A stretch of DNA of 64,000 bases from Chlamydiales bacterium (GTDB lineage: Bacteria > Chlamydiota > Chlamydiia > Chlamydiales > JACKPQ01), in assembly GCA_024233435.1 (NCBI GenBank), contig JACKPQ010000001.1:62001-126000 (forward strand). Reading direction: 5' to 3'. The translations under genes and the position numbers were made by a program. A model generated the notes under the pieces. The model saw nothing but the letters and a program-made list of their open reading frames with translations. It searched no databases and was not told the DNA's origin. Shown one piece after another: positions 27,893 through 36,621 of this stretch (the stretch's first letter is position 1; each line of letters starts with the position of its first letter).

Positions 27893-27915
27893 GGATACAA
27901 CCGGGGAGTTTTTTT

Positions 27916-29361
27916 ATGAGTGCAGATATTGGTTTGATTGGTTTGGCTGTCATGGGCCAAAACCTTGTTTTAAATATGAACGATCACGGCTTTACAGTTG
28001 TTGTCTATAATCGCACAACAGCAAAGGTGGATGATTTCTTGAATGGACCAGCTAAAGGTACACAGGTGATCGGTGCGCATTCAATCGAAGAATTCGTCAA
28101 GAAACTCAAGCGTCCCCGCAAAGTTATGTTCATGGTGAAAGCTGGACCCGCGGTCGATGCGCTGATTGATCAAATTGCTCCGCTTTTAGAGAAAGGCGAT
28201 ATTATTATCGATGGCGGTAATAGTCATTATCCTGACACACAAAGGCGCTTTGAGGCACTTAAAGGAAAGGGCATTCTGTTTATGGGCACTGGCATCTCCG
28301 GAGGTGAAGAGGGAGCGCGTCATGGTCCTTCAATCATGCCTGGAGGGCATCCAGATGCTTGGCCAGAGCTAAAGCCAATTTTTCAAGGCATTGCTGCAAA
28401 AGCGGATAATGGTGAGCCATGCTGCGATTGGGTTGGAGAGGGAGGCGCTGGTCACTATGTCAAGATGGTGCATAACGGCATTGAGTATGGCGATATGCAA
28501 ATTATTTGTGAGGCCTATCAGATCATGACGCATTTGCTTGGTCTTAGCTGCGATGAGATGCATGACATTTTCACCAAATGGAATGAAGGTGAACTTAACT
28601 CTTACTTGATTGAAATCACAGCAAGCATTTTAGCCCATAAAGAAAAAGGGGAGCCCATCATCGACAAAATTCTCGACGTGGCAGGCCAAAAAGGTACAGG
28701 AAAATGGACGGGGATTAGTGCTTTAGATTTAGGCCAACCGCTCACGCTCATCGGTGAGGCTGTATTTGCCAGGTGTCTTTCTGCACTCAAGGATCAACGC
28801 GTAAAAGCTAGCAAGGTTTACAAAGGACCAGTAGAGAAATTCAGCGGAGGCAAAACTCAGTTCATTGAATCCATCCGCAAAGCTCTTTACGCATCCAAGA
28901 TTATCAGCTATGCGCAAGGATTTATGCTCATGCGCGCTGCAGCGGATGAGATGAAATGGAATCTCAATTATGGAGCTATTGCTTTGATGTGGCGCGGTGG
29001 ATGCATCATCCGCTCGCGGTTTTTAGGCGACATTAAAAAAGCCTACGATAAGAACCTCAAGCTTGATAGTTTATTGATGGATGATTTTTTTAAGAGCGCA
29101 ATTGTTAAATGTGAAGATGGGTGGCGCGAAGTAGCAAGCACTGCTGCAACTCATGGGATACCAGTTCCTTGCTTTAGCACGGCGCTAAGCTTCTTTGACG
29201 GATACCGCTCCGAGCGTTTGCCAGCGAATTTATTGCAAGCCCAGCGTGACTTTTTTGGTGCACACACTTATGAGAGGCTCGATCATCCACGCGGTAAGTT
29301 TTTCCATACGAACTGGACAGGCACTGGTGGAGATGTGACATCTAGTTCTTACTCAGTGTAG
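27916..29361 (+). CDS. gnd: 6-phosphogluconate dehydrogenase (decarboxylating)
   Basis: 481 residues, full length. N-terminal NADP-binding fold with GLAVMGQNLVLNMNDHGF and NRTTAKVD, the substrate-site segment GGNSHYPDT, the signature IMPGGHPDAW, and the C-terminal substrate tail GTHYERLD-like sequence. It makes ribulose-5-phosphate and NADPH in the pentose phosphate pathway. Convergent with lepA, one base between the stops. Same neighbours as CT063-CT064. Confidence 0.97.
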   Translation: MSADIGLIGLAVMGQNLVLNMNDHGFTVVVYNRTTAKVDDFLNGPAKGTQVIGAHSIEEFVKKLKRPRKVMFMVKAGPAVDALIDQIAPLLEKGDIIIDGGNSHYPDTQRRFEALKGKGILFMGTGISGGEEGARHGPSIMPGGHPDAWPELKPIFQGIAAKADNGEPCCDWVGEGGAGHYVKMVHNGIEYGDMQIICEAYQIMTHLLGLSCDEMHDIFTKWNEGELNSYLIEITASILAHKEKGEPIIDKILDVAGQKGTGKWTGISALDLGQPLTLIGEAVFARCLSALKDQRVKASKVYKGPVEKFSGGKTQFIESIRKALYASKIISYAQGFMLMRAAADEMKWNLNYGAIALMWRGGCIIRSRFLGDIKKAYDKNLKLDSLLMDDFFKSAIVKCEDGWREVASTAATHGIPVPCFSTALSFFDGYRSERLPANLLQAQRDFFGAHTYERLDHPRGKFFHTNWTGTGGDVTSSSYSV

Positions 29362-29362
29362 A

Positions 29363-31171
29363 TTATTCAGCTTTGAGAACTTCCATGAAGGCGCTTTGAG
29401 GAATGGTGACTTTGCCAATCTCTGCCATGCGTTTTTTACCCTTTTTCTGCTTTTCCCACAGCTTGCGTTTGCGGGTGATGTCACCGCCGTAGCACTTAGC
29501 TGTGACATTTTTGGAGAGGGCAGAGATGGTTTCACGGGCGATGACTTTGCCGCCAATGGCAGCTTGCACAGGCACTTTGAATTGCTGACGGGGAATGACA
29601 TCGAGGAGTTTTTTGCAGATGGCGCGCCCTTTGCTCTCTGCTTTTGAGCGATGGACAAGGCACGAAAAAGCGTCAACTGGCTCATTATTCACTCTGATTT
29701 CAAGCTTGATGATATCACCTGATGCATACCCGTCTGGCTCATAGTCAAAAGAACCATAGCCCCGTGTCACCGATTTGAGTTTATCATTAAAGTCTGTGAG
29801 GATTTCGTTCATGGGAATTCGGTAGGTGAGTAGAAGGCGTGTAGCATCTAAAGATTCAGTATTAATGATCTCGCCCCTTTTTTCGTTGCCAAGGGCCATG
29901 ACTGCCCCAAGGTAATCACCTGGAACCATGATGCGGCATTTTACCCAGGGCTCTTCGATGGTGTCAATGATGGAGGGATCGGGAAAATGAACGGGGTTAT
30001 CGATTTGCTTGACATCACCATTAGAGAGCAGGATTTGATAAACAACTGATGGGGCGGTTGTGATAATGGCTAAATCATATTCTCGCTGCAGACGCTCGAA
30101 AATAATTTCGAGGTGGAGCAAGCCAAGGAAGCCGCAGCGAAAGCCGAATCCAAGAGCAGTAGAGCTTTCTTGGTCAACGCTAAGGGCAGAATCGTTGAGT
30201 TGAAGCTTAGAAAGAGCATCGCGCAAAATTTCAAAATCCGAGGAGTCTACAGGATAAATGCCTGCAAAGACAACGGGAGAGATCATCTGAAATCCAGGTA
30301 ATGGCTGGCTGGCACTGAGCTTTGCATGCGTTAGAGTGTCACCAATTTTAACATCAGATGTTTTTTTGATTCCTGCAACGACATAACCAGCTTCTCCAGG
30401 ACGGAGCCTATCGATAGGTTTAGCGCTTGGTGAAAAAATACCGACCTCTAAAACTTCAAATGTCTTATCTGTAAACATGAGCTTGATAGGTGTGCCTTTT
30501 GTTAGCTCCCCACTGATCATGCGAACATAAATCATCACCCCGCGGTACGTGTCATAATGGGAGTCGAAAACAAGGGCTCGTAGGATATCGTCTTTTGGCT
30601 CATCAGGAGGTGGAATGCTTTGAATGATTCTCTCAAGAATTTCTCGGATGCCGATGCCCGTTTTTGCAGAGCAGTGAAGGGTGTCAGAAGTGTCTAAACC
30701 AATGACATCAGAGATTTGCTGTTTTACACCTTCCGGGTCCGCTGCTGGTAAATCAATTTTGTTGAGGACGGGGACAATTTCAAGGTTGCGATCAATGGCG
30801 AGATGAACATTTGCAAGGGTTTGGGCTTGCACACCTTGGGCAGCATCAACAACCAATAGAGCGCCTTCGCAAGCTGCAAGAGACCTAGAGACTTCGTAGC
30901 TAAAATCGACATGGCCTGGAGTGTCAATGAAATTGATCTGGTAAATATGGCCATCGTCGGCTGTATAATACATTGTAACGGGATGGGCCTTGATGGTGAT
31001 GCCTCTTTCCCGCTCCAGATCCATAGAGTCGAGCAGCTGCTCTTCCATGTCTCTTTGAGCGACAGTTTGTGTCAGCTCAAGCAGCCTGTCAGCAATGGTC
31101 GATTTTCCATGATCGATGTGAGCAATGATTGAGAAGTTCCGGATGTATTTTCTATCGTATTTAAATGTCAT
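29363..31171 (-). CDS. lepA: Elongation factor 4 (LepA)
   Basis: 602 residues, full length. GTPase motifs G1 [10 protein letters not shown]3 DTPGHVDF, G4 NKIDLP; then the beta-barrel, EF-G-like domains and the LepA-specific C-terminal domain with [25 protein letters not shown]. Acts on ribosomes as a back-translocase or assembly factor. Confidence 0.97.
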   Translation of the reverse strand: MTFKYDRKYIRNFSIIAHIDHGKSTIADRLLELTQTVAQRDMEEQLLDSMDLERERGITIKAHPVTMYYTADDGHIYQINFIDTPGHVDFSYEVSRSLAACEGALLVVDAAQGVQAQTLANVHLAIDRNLEIVPVLNKIDLPAADPEGVKQQISDVIGLDTSDTLHCSAKTGIGIREILERIIQSIPPPDEPKDDILRALVFDSHYDTYRGVMIYVRMISGELTKGTPIKLMFTDKTFEVLEVGIFSPSAKPIDRLRPGEAGYVVAGIKKTSDVKIGDTLTHAKLSASQPLPGFQMISPVVFAGIYPVDSSDFEILRDALSKLQLNDSALSVDQESSTALGFGFRCGFLGLLHLEIIFERLQREYDLAIITTAPSVVYQILLSNGDVKQIDNPVHFPDPSIIDTIEEPWVKCRIMVPGDYLGAVMALGNEKRGEIINTESLDATRLLLTYRIPMNEILTDFNDKLKSVTRGYGSFDYEPDGYASGDIIKLEIRVNNEPVDAFSCLVHRSKAESKGRAICKKLLDVIPRQQFKVPVQAAIGGKVIARETISALSKNVTAKCYGGDITRKRKLWEKQKKGKKRMAEIGKVTIPQSAFMEVLKAE

Positions 31172-31272
31172 AAGCTCTCATGATACCACGCAAGCAATCC
31201 AAAGTAAAGATTGACGTAAAAAGCTCAATATTGACAATAGTGTCTAAATTTTTTACTGCAAGGAGGCAAAAG

Positions 31273-32172
31273 ATGGTCCAAGTTCCAGAAAATGTTATGG
31301 GTCTTTTTACTACAGGCATTCGGTATGTGCGTTCTGCTAGCGAGCTTGTGACACAGCTCAACACGGTTGACAGCGCTCTAACAGAAAGGGATCAGAGAAT
31401 GCAACGCATTGCCCAAGCAATTGTTTGTGGGGTGGTGGCAGGCCTTCTTTATGTAACATGCTATCCTTTTGTCAAAACCATTGATGCGATCCCTCTAATT
31501 GGCTCTACCCTCGGCCTCGTTCCGAAGCTGATATTAAATATTGCAATGACAGTCTTATTTTACTCTAGCATCGCAAATAGCTTGCCATTTTTAGCTAAAT
31601 ACCAGGTGCTATATAGCTGGGTTCCTCTTTTCTTGCGAGATTCAGCTATAGGGAAAATGGTGATCCCTCAGCCCATCTTGTCCTACCATGATAAGCAACG
31701 CATTGCAATGTCCGATGAAATCACTCAGCTTAATGGGATTGATCAATTGAAAGGGTTTGCTAAAGCAAAACTTGGAATTGAAATTACAGATGGGTATACG
31801 AATGCCGATGAGCTCAAGCGACGCTTAAATTCAGCTGTTACAAAAAAGACCTCTTTTGAGCAATTAAAAGAAAGGCATTTGTTTGTCGGACGGTTATTTG
31901 AAAAATCAAGCAAGGATGAAAAGGCAAAAGTTGATTATTTAGAGAATTATCTCATGTGGATCTATGTATCCTATAGCTATTTAGAAGAACTTGCTTTATT
32001 AACAAATGCAAAAACTATACCATTGAAAGAATTCACCACCCCTCAGGAAATACCAAGTGGGCTACGGAGTATTCTTCCAACAGATCTAAAGGAAGAAAAC
32101 TTTATTCTGAATATTACGTTTGAAGAGATGGAAAACCCCGTGGATTTGATTCAAAGAGTCATTAAAGTTTGA
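31273..32172 (+). CDS. Two-helix membrane protein, possible inclusion protein
   Basis: 299 residues from the ATG at 31273, which has AGGAGG 6 nt upstream; a longer frame from 31180 lacks any ribosome site. Two hydrophobic segments (about 48-68 and 85-105) are separated by a short link, giving the bilobed pattern typical of Inc proteins, then a long charged helical C-terminus. Inc status is inference: no secretion signal can be read. It overlaps the pagL-like gene (TGATG). It lies between lepA and ntt1, which are near neighbours in Chlamydia. Confidence 0.6.
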   Translation: MVQVPENVMGLFTTGIRYVRSASELVTQLNTVDSALTERDQRMQRIAQAIVCGVVAGLLYVTCYPFVKTIDAIPLIGSTLGLVPKLILNIAMTVLFYSSIANSLPFLAKYQVLYSWVPLFLRDSAIGKMVIPQPILSYHDKQRIAMSDEITQLNGIDQLKGFAKAKLGIEITDGYTNADELKRRLNSAVTKKTSFEQLKERHLFVGRLFEKSSKDEKAKVDYLENYLMWIYVSYSYLEELALLTNAKTIPLKEFTTPQEIPSGLRSILPTDLKEENFILNITFEEMENPVDLIQRVIKV

Positions 32173-32666
32173 TGAGAAATTGGTTTTTAGTACCTTGTTT
32201 TATGATGTCGGCTTTATGCGCTGGGGATCGTGATCCAGCGCTCATTCAAGTGGGAGCCGGTGTTTTTGATATTATTCATCAAAAGCCTTTGACGGGTATG
32301 GTGCAAGTTGACTATCGCTCTGATTATAAAATCTATAAAAATAAGGTCATTTTTATCAGGCCCATGTGTGGTTTTTGGATCAACTTTGAAAGTGGTTTCT
32401 ATACCTATGCCGGACTTGCATTTGATCTTTTCCTTTGGGATTCTAACTGGATTTTTACGCCGAGTATTGGGCCTGGTGCGTATCTACGAGGCAATGGTAA
32501 AAACTTAGGGTTTCCCCTTGAATTTCGCGATTCAGTAGAGCTCTCTTACCGTTTGCCAAATAATGGCCGGATTGGAGCTCAATTTTATCATATGTCAAAT
32601 GCGAGCATGGGCTCGAAAAATCCTGGCACAGAGTGCCTTTTATTCTTCTACGGAATCCCCCTTTGA
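32172..32666 (+). CDS. pagL: Lipid A 3-O-deacylase, PagL family
   Basis: 164 residues. Signal peptide (cleavage near LCAG, residue 18), then an 8-strand outer-membrane barrel. The catalytic segment is GRIGAQFYHMSNASMGSKNPGTE: the His-x-Ser pair and the downstream Glu match the PagL His-Ser-Glu triad with the NPG landmark. PagL removes the 3-O acyl chain from lipid A in the outer membrane. The ATG overlaps the upstream stop, so it is translated with the membrane protein before it. Confidence 0.8.
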   Translation: MRNWFLVPCFMMSALCAGDRDPALIQVGAGVFDIIHQKPLTGMVQVDYRSDYKIYKNKVIFIRPMCGFWINFESGFYTYAGLAFDLFLWDSNWIFTPSIGPGAYLRGNGKNLGFPLEFRDSVELSYRLPNNGRIGAQFYHMSNASMGSKNPGTECLLFFYGIPL

Positions 32667-32669
32667 ATG

Positions 32670-32735
32670 TTGCAATTTGCTAACGCAAATGGCAAATTGC
32701 AATGTAATATGCCAAAACTGTTGGCAAATTGCAAT
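32670..32735. repeat. Overlapping palindromes built from TTGCAATTTGC
   Basis: TTGCAATTTGC (32670-32680) has perfect inverse copies at 32692-32702 and 32724-32734. TGGCAAATTGCAAT is directly repeated at 32690-32703 and 32722-32735. TGCCAA/TTGGCA (32710-32726) adds another palindrome with a 5-nt centre. The array begins 4 nt after the pagL-like stop. Confidence 0.7.
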
Positions 32736-32769
32736 AGCAGATAATTCGTAACGCGTTGAAATAGAGTGA

Positions 32770-32870
32770 TAACCTCAGTAGCGGATTTGCTATGAGATTT
32801 GCCAAAAACGGCACAATCTTCCACGTGAATTCTTCTAAATCACTGCGATATAAACTCGGAACTGAGGTTA
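32770..32870. repeat. 101-bp element with 10-bp inverted ends
   Basis: TAACCTCAGT at 32770-32779 and its perfect inverse ACTGAGGTTA at 32861-32870 enclose about 80 bp without a credible gene. The same decamer occurs at 10578. Looks like a small non-coding element or its remains. Confidence 0.45.
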
Positions 32871-32876
32871 ATAGGA

Positions 32877-32905
32877 CAAAAAAAAGCCTCGCATTTCTGC
32901 GAGGC
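32877..32905 (-). terminator. Intrinsic terminator of the ATP/ADP translocase gene
   Basis: Minus-strand stem AGCCTCGCA / TGCGAGGCT with a 3-nt loop, followed by a run of eight T. It lies 35 nt past the translocase stop. Confidence 0.85.
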
Positions 32906-32939
32906 TCATTTAGGCTAAAGGTCTTTATAGACTTTAGTC

Positions 32940-34526
32940 TTAGGTTGTCTTGGCAGCTGTTTCAGCAAGCTCTTGAGTTTTAGCTTTCGCTGTCTCAAGC
33001 TCTTTTGAAGCTGTCTCAAGCTCAGCATCTTTCTGTGCTTGCAGAGCGCCGAATTGTTTTCCAAGTGCTTTTGCACCCAACATCCATGCAGCAATGATAC
33101 CGAAGAGGATCAAGGCAATATATGGTGTGATTGCAGCGATTGAGCCAAAGCCAATAATTAGGACCTGTTGGATCAACGCACCACCAGATTTACCTGCACG
33201 GGCTCCGACGACGTCAACTGCCGCCTTACCTTTGACTTTTTGCTCTTGGTCAAGAGGAATGTAGGCCATCTCTTTTGTAGGATCGAAAAGAGAGTATTTA
33301 GTTGACTTACTTGCAATGTTTTGAGCCATACCAAAGACCACTGCCAACATCAGAGGAGTTGTGCCAAAGGCTGATACAACGCCACCTAGCTGGTCGCGGA
33401 AGATGATGAATGTGAAGAACAAAGCACCGGTTGCAAGTAGGATCACCGGCGTTGTCATGGCGCCAAATGTCCAACCTTTGCGACGGATAAGGTTTCCTCC
33501 AACAAAGAGCATCATTAAGATGGTCATTGCCCCAGTAATGGTTGAGTACATGCCCATGAAGGCGCTATATTCGTTAGGGTTTGGATATTGCAGCTTAAGC
33601 TGGCTCTTCCAAGTCACTTCAACAAGGTTAATTGAGATACCGTAAGCGATAACGAGGATCGCAATGCACCCGATGTACTTTGATTTAAGCAAATATTTGA
33701 AGCTTTCACCGATCGACATTTTGGGTTTGTCTTTTTTCTTCTTAACTTCGCTAGCGTCATAGAAGCGTGGGTCTGTTAGGACGTGACGGTTGATATACCA
33801 GTAAGTGGCTAGGATGAGGACACCGGCGCCAACAACCATTGCCATTAAATAATTTAATGATACTTGCCATGGATCAACACCTTCACCTAAGCCTTTACGC
33901 ATATTCGAGACGAAGATGATAGCAGGACCTGCTAGAAGCATTGAAAAGTTGCCACCTAGGCCGAATAGTGAATAGAAGCGTTTAGCTTCAGTTACGCGAG
34001 TGGTGTCGTTTGCAAATCCCCAGAAAAGAAGAGATAGGGCCACGCTGCCCCATAGCTCTGCCATGATGTAGAATAGGCTGTATGACCAGTTGCGGATCAT
34101 GGCAACAACGCCCATGAAGCCGCTTGGTAGTTTTTCTTGGAGCATATCGCAGAAAGCGTGAGGGTGAAGGAAGTCGCGCATTGGGTAGATCACCGTTGCA
34201 AACAACGCAAAAAAGGCGATGAATGGGATGATTGTCGAGTAAAAGAGCGCTGTCTTGCTGAGTTTGTTGCTCAGCTTTGCGTAGACCACCATAAAGAGGA
34301 TCGCAAAGGGTAAGACTCCATAGACCTTGAGGAAGGGGATGGCCTCCGCACCAGATCCAGATGCTGTTACAATCAGCGTATCTTTCGTGTCTCGCAGAAT
34401 TGTATAGTTAAAAATAATTAGAAAGAAGAGAAAGAGCATCGGTAAGAGCTTTTTCAGTTCAAAGCTGTGGACGGGAAATAAGAATGACCGCCATTTGCCG
34501 AATTCTTTCGTTTGGGTTTGTGCCAT
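32940..34526 (-). CDS. ntt1: ATP/ADP translocase (TLC/NTT family)
   Basis: 528 residues, about twelve membrane helices, with the family start FNYTILRDTKDTLIVTASGSGAEAIPFLKVYGVLP and an internal FDPTKEMAYIPLDQE signature, both highly typical. It exchanges bacterial ADP for host ATP across the inner membrane (energy parasitism). The tail is a charged Ala/Glu/Lys coiled coil. Its place between lepA and a CT066-like gene fits ntt1/npt1 (CT065); other NTT types carry other nucleotides, so specificity is by position. Confidence 0.95.
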   Translation of the reverse strand: MAQTQTKEFGKWRSFLFPVHSFELKKLLPMLFLFFLIIFNYTILRDTKDTLIVTASGSGAEAIPFLKVYGVLPFAILFMVVYAKLSNKLSKTALFYSTIIPFIAFFALFATVIYPMRDFLHPHAFCDMLQEKLPSGFMGVVAMIRNWSYSLFYIMAELWGSVALSLLFWGFANDTTRVTEAKRFYSLFGLGGNFSMLLAGPAIIFVSNMRKGLGEGVDPWQVSLNYLMAMVVGAGVLILATYWYINRHVLTDPRFYDASEVKKKKDKPKMSIGESFKYLLKSKYIGCIAILVIAYGISINLVEVTWKSQLKLQYPNPNEYSAFMGMYSTITGAMTILMMLFVGGNLIRRKGWTFGAMTTPVILLATGALFFTFIIFRDQLGGVVSAFGTTPLMLAVVFGMAQNIASKSTKYSLFDPTKEMAYIPLDQEQKVKGKAAVDVVGARAGKSGGALIQQVLIIGFGSIAAITPYIALILFGIIAAWMLGAKALGKQFGALQAQKDAELETASKELETAKAKTQELAETAAKTT

Positions 34527-34599
34527 AGTTTCTATCCTTTTTCAATAGCATGTGTAGAAGGTCTAAAGAAGAGTTTTTTCAGGCTCTTCTGAACTGCCA

Positions 34600-34629
34600 A
34601 GTATAACAGAAGATATCATTTTTTTCCAA
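34600..34629 (-). promoter_or_regulatory. Promoter of the ATP/ADP translocase gene
   Basis: Minus strand: TTGGAA (-35, 34624-34629), 18-bp spacer, TATACT (-10, 34600-34605). This leaves a leader of roughly 65 nt that contains an AGAAGAG/CTCTTCT hairpin. Confidence 0.5.
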
Positions 34630-34638
34630 GATAAAATT

Positions 34639-34693
34639 ATTTCTTTGTTTTAAAGAAATGGCTTGATATTGAGGGCCTCGACGAGGCCCTCAA
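34639..34693 (-). terminator. Two hairpins downstream of the CT066-like gene
   Basis: TTGAGGGCCTCG / CGAGGCCCTCAA (34669-34693) is a 12-bp near-perfect palindrome just past the stop, but lacks a T run. ATTTCTTT / AAAGAAAT (34639-34659) follows, with AATTTTATCTT after it on the minus strand. Together they probably end this transcript before the ntt1 promoter. Confidence 0.4.
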
Positions 34694-34699
34694 AGATGC

Positions 34700-35221
34700 T
34701 TACTGAGGTGATTCGCCGCGGCGGACCATGTCAATCATTGTCTCTTGTGCAGTGATGACTTCAACGTAGGTGTTCCAAAGTTCGTGCTCGATATCGTTTT
34801 GGCGAATGGACTGGATGAGTTTGCGTTTAACGCTTGCAAGGGATTCTTTTGGGCTGAGAAGTGCAATCATTTCTTTATCGCCTGCAAGACGCGCCATGTT
34901 GAGCATACGCTCAAGTTGAGTGCGTGAAAAAGCGACTTGATCACGACGTTTGCGTGAGCCTCTAGCCGCGCGCTGTTTTGGTGGTACCGGCTTGATTTTA
35001 TCAGCGCGGATAATAAATTTTTCAATGAGTGAGCATAGCTCGGTTGGCTCTTTGTGTTTCATTTTTTTCAATGTAAAATGGTGCATGTAACCTTCTTCCA
35101 TTGGAATGAATTTACACAAGTCATTTTCTTTTGTGCCGCCTACTTTTTTGATGGCCTTGGCAATGACTTCTTTGAGTTCTTCAATGTGTTTTGCTTTTCC
35201 CATTGTCATGCTTTTGTTCAT
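34700..35221 (-). CDS. Conserved chlamydial hypothetical protein (CT066-like)
   Basis: 173 residues, soluble and mostly helical, basic in the middle (KPVPPKQRAARGSRKRRDQ), with Lys-rich N-terminus (GKAKHIEELKEVIAKAIKKVGG). No known domain recognised; the basic stretch might bind nucleic acid. It sits directly upstream of ntt1, as CT066 does. AGGAC stands 7 nt before the ATG. Confidence 0.7.
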   Translation of the reverse strand: MNKSMTMGKAKHIEELKEVIAKAIKKVGGTKENDLCKFIPMEEGYMHHFTLKKMKHKEPTELCSLIEKFIIRADKIKPVPPKQRAARGSRKRRDQVAFSRTQLERMLNMARLAGDKEMIALLSPKESLASVKRKLIQSIRQNDIEHELWNTYVEVITAQETMIDMVRRGESPQ

Positions 35222-35487
35222 TCTTTGTCCTTTTTGTTTTAACTTCTCAAGCGCCGCAAGCGCGTATTTATTAAGACTTCACAAAGGTTTAACACGTTTG
35301 TTTTTTGTGTGCAATCCTTTTTGTTTTACAATTTACAGCTTGTTGTGACTGCTTATTTAATAGATCGTACATATTAGTAAATATTTTTGCAATACTTTGT
35401 TATAAAAAATTGATATATATTTTTGATCGTTTTGAAATTCTGTATGTTAAGTAAATTAAATGTTGATATATTTTTTCGTAATATCAT
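35222..35487. other. AT-rich divergent intergenic region
   Basis: The 266 nt between the CT066-like gene and mrp are very AT-rich, and TTGATATAT occurs twice (near 35411 and 35463), close to the mrp start. It must carry both promoters, but no hexamer pair with good spacing is convincing. No gene seen. Confidence 0.4.
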
Positions 35488-36621
35488 ATGGTGCGGATTA
35501 TGCCTTTAAATCTATATGAAGCCAAAGCTGCTGAAAAAGGGATTGATCAGGTGCGCCATGTTATTGGGGTCGCAGCTGGAAAGGGCGGGGTGGGCAAATC
35601 TACCGTCACAGCTCATTTGGCCCGTGCTCTAGCACGCTTGGGCAAAAGCGTTGGTGTTGTTGATGCTGATGTTTATGGTCCATCTATGCATCACATGCTC
35701 CCGTGTCTTGAAGGTCCTTCGCGCGATGGTTCGTGGCTTGTGCCTGCCGAGTCAAAGGGCATTAAGCTCATGAGCGTGGCATTTTTTAGGGGGCCGAAAG
35801 AGGCGGCAGTTGTGCGCGCTCCCATTGCTAACGAGATCATTACTCAGTTTTTACTCAAGACTCAATGGGGAGCTCTCGATTACCTTCTCATTGATTTTCC
35901 ACCTGGGACTGGAGATATCCAACTTACTTTGATGCAACAATCTCAATTATCAGGGGCCGTTTTAGTGACAACACCTCAAGAGATTGCTTTAATGGATGTG
36001 CGTAAAGCTCACGAATGCTTTCGCCGTTTAAATGTGCCCACTCTTGGAATAATTGAAAATATGAGTTATCTCAATGCCGGCTCAGAGAAGATATTTCCTC
36101 TTGGTGAGGGGGGTGGATTGCGCTTGGCTCAGGAGATAGGTGTTCCTCTTCTCGGGCAAATTCCGCTCGAGCCGCAAATTTCATTGCTGGGAGATCAGGG
36201 GGAAACTATAGAAAATAGCCCTGCTGCATTGCAATTTGCAGCGATTGCAAAAAAAGTGCTGTCGCATCAGGAGTTGCGCTACTTTGAGGTTATTTTTAAA
36301 CAAATGTCTACAGGATCTGTGATTGAAGAGAGGCTAAAAGATAGCCACTCAGGGTCGGGTATACAAAAAATCTTTCAAAATGGGCCTTGCGAAGTTGTAA
36401 TTGAGTGGACAGATGGCACCCTTTGCAGGTATGATTTATCCGAAATACAACGCTGCTGTCCCTGCGCGCGCTGCTCTGAAAACAAGCCTCAGGCTCAGGG
36501 ATTTGCAAGTAAAGCTTATAGCGTTGGTAGGTATGCGGTTAAATTTGAATTTACATCGGGGTGTAGCGCTGGGATTTACCCGCTAACTTTGCTGCGCCAG
36601 ATGAAAGGATTGTTAGTATGA
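35488..36621 (+). CDS. mrp: Mrp-family ATPase fused to a DUF971 domain
   Basis: 377 residues. Residues about 20-265 form a Mrp/ApbC P-loop ATPase (deviant Walker A GKGGVGKST, DADVYGPSMH, IDFPPGTGD) used in Fe-S cluster carriage. The N-terminal DUF59 domain is absent, and so is the CxxC that should follow ENMSYL to hold the cluster: the sequence there is NAGSEKIFPLGEGGG. Residues about 285-377 are a DUF971/GBBH-like domain (VIEWTDGTLCRYDL) with CCPCARC. It heads the ytg operon; ytgA starts in its stop. Confidence 0.88.
   Translation: MVRIMPLNLYEAKAAEKGIDQVRHVIGVAAGKGGVGKSTVTAHLARALARLGKSVGVVDADVYGPSMHHMLPCLEGPSRDGSWLVPAESKGIKLMSVAFFRGPKEAAVVRAPIANEIITQFLLKTQWGALDYLLIDFPPGTGDIQLTLMQQSQLSGAVLVTTPQEIALMDVRKAHECFRRLNVPTLGIIENMSYLNAGSEKIFPLGEGGGLRLAQEIGVPLLGQIPLEPQISLLGDQGETIENSPAALQFAAIAKKVLSHQELRYFEVIFKQMSTGSVIEERLKDSHSGSGIQKIFQNGPCEVVIEWTDGTLCRYDLSEIQRCCPCARCSENKPQAQGFASKAYSVGRYAVKFEFTSGCSAGIYPLTLLRQMKGLLV

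Noticed and set aside
31180..31272. Longer start for the two-helix membrane protein after lepA
   Set aside because: No ribosome site, whereas AGGAGG stands 6 nt before the ATG at 31273.
32792..32983. 63-residue frame between the palindromes and ntt1
   Set aside because: It runs through an inverted repeat and the ntt1 terminator into the antisense of ntt1; no start signal.
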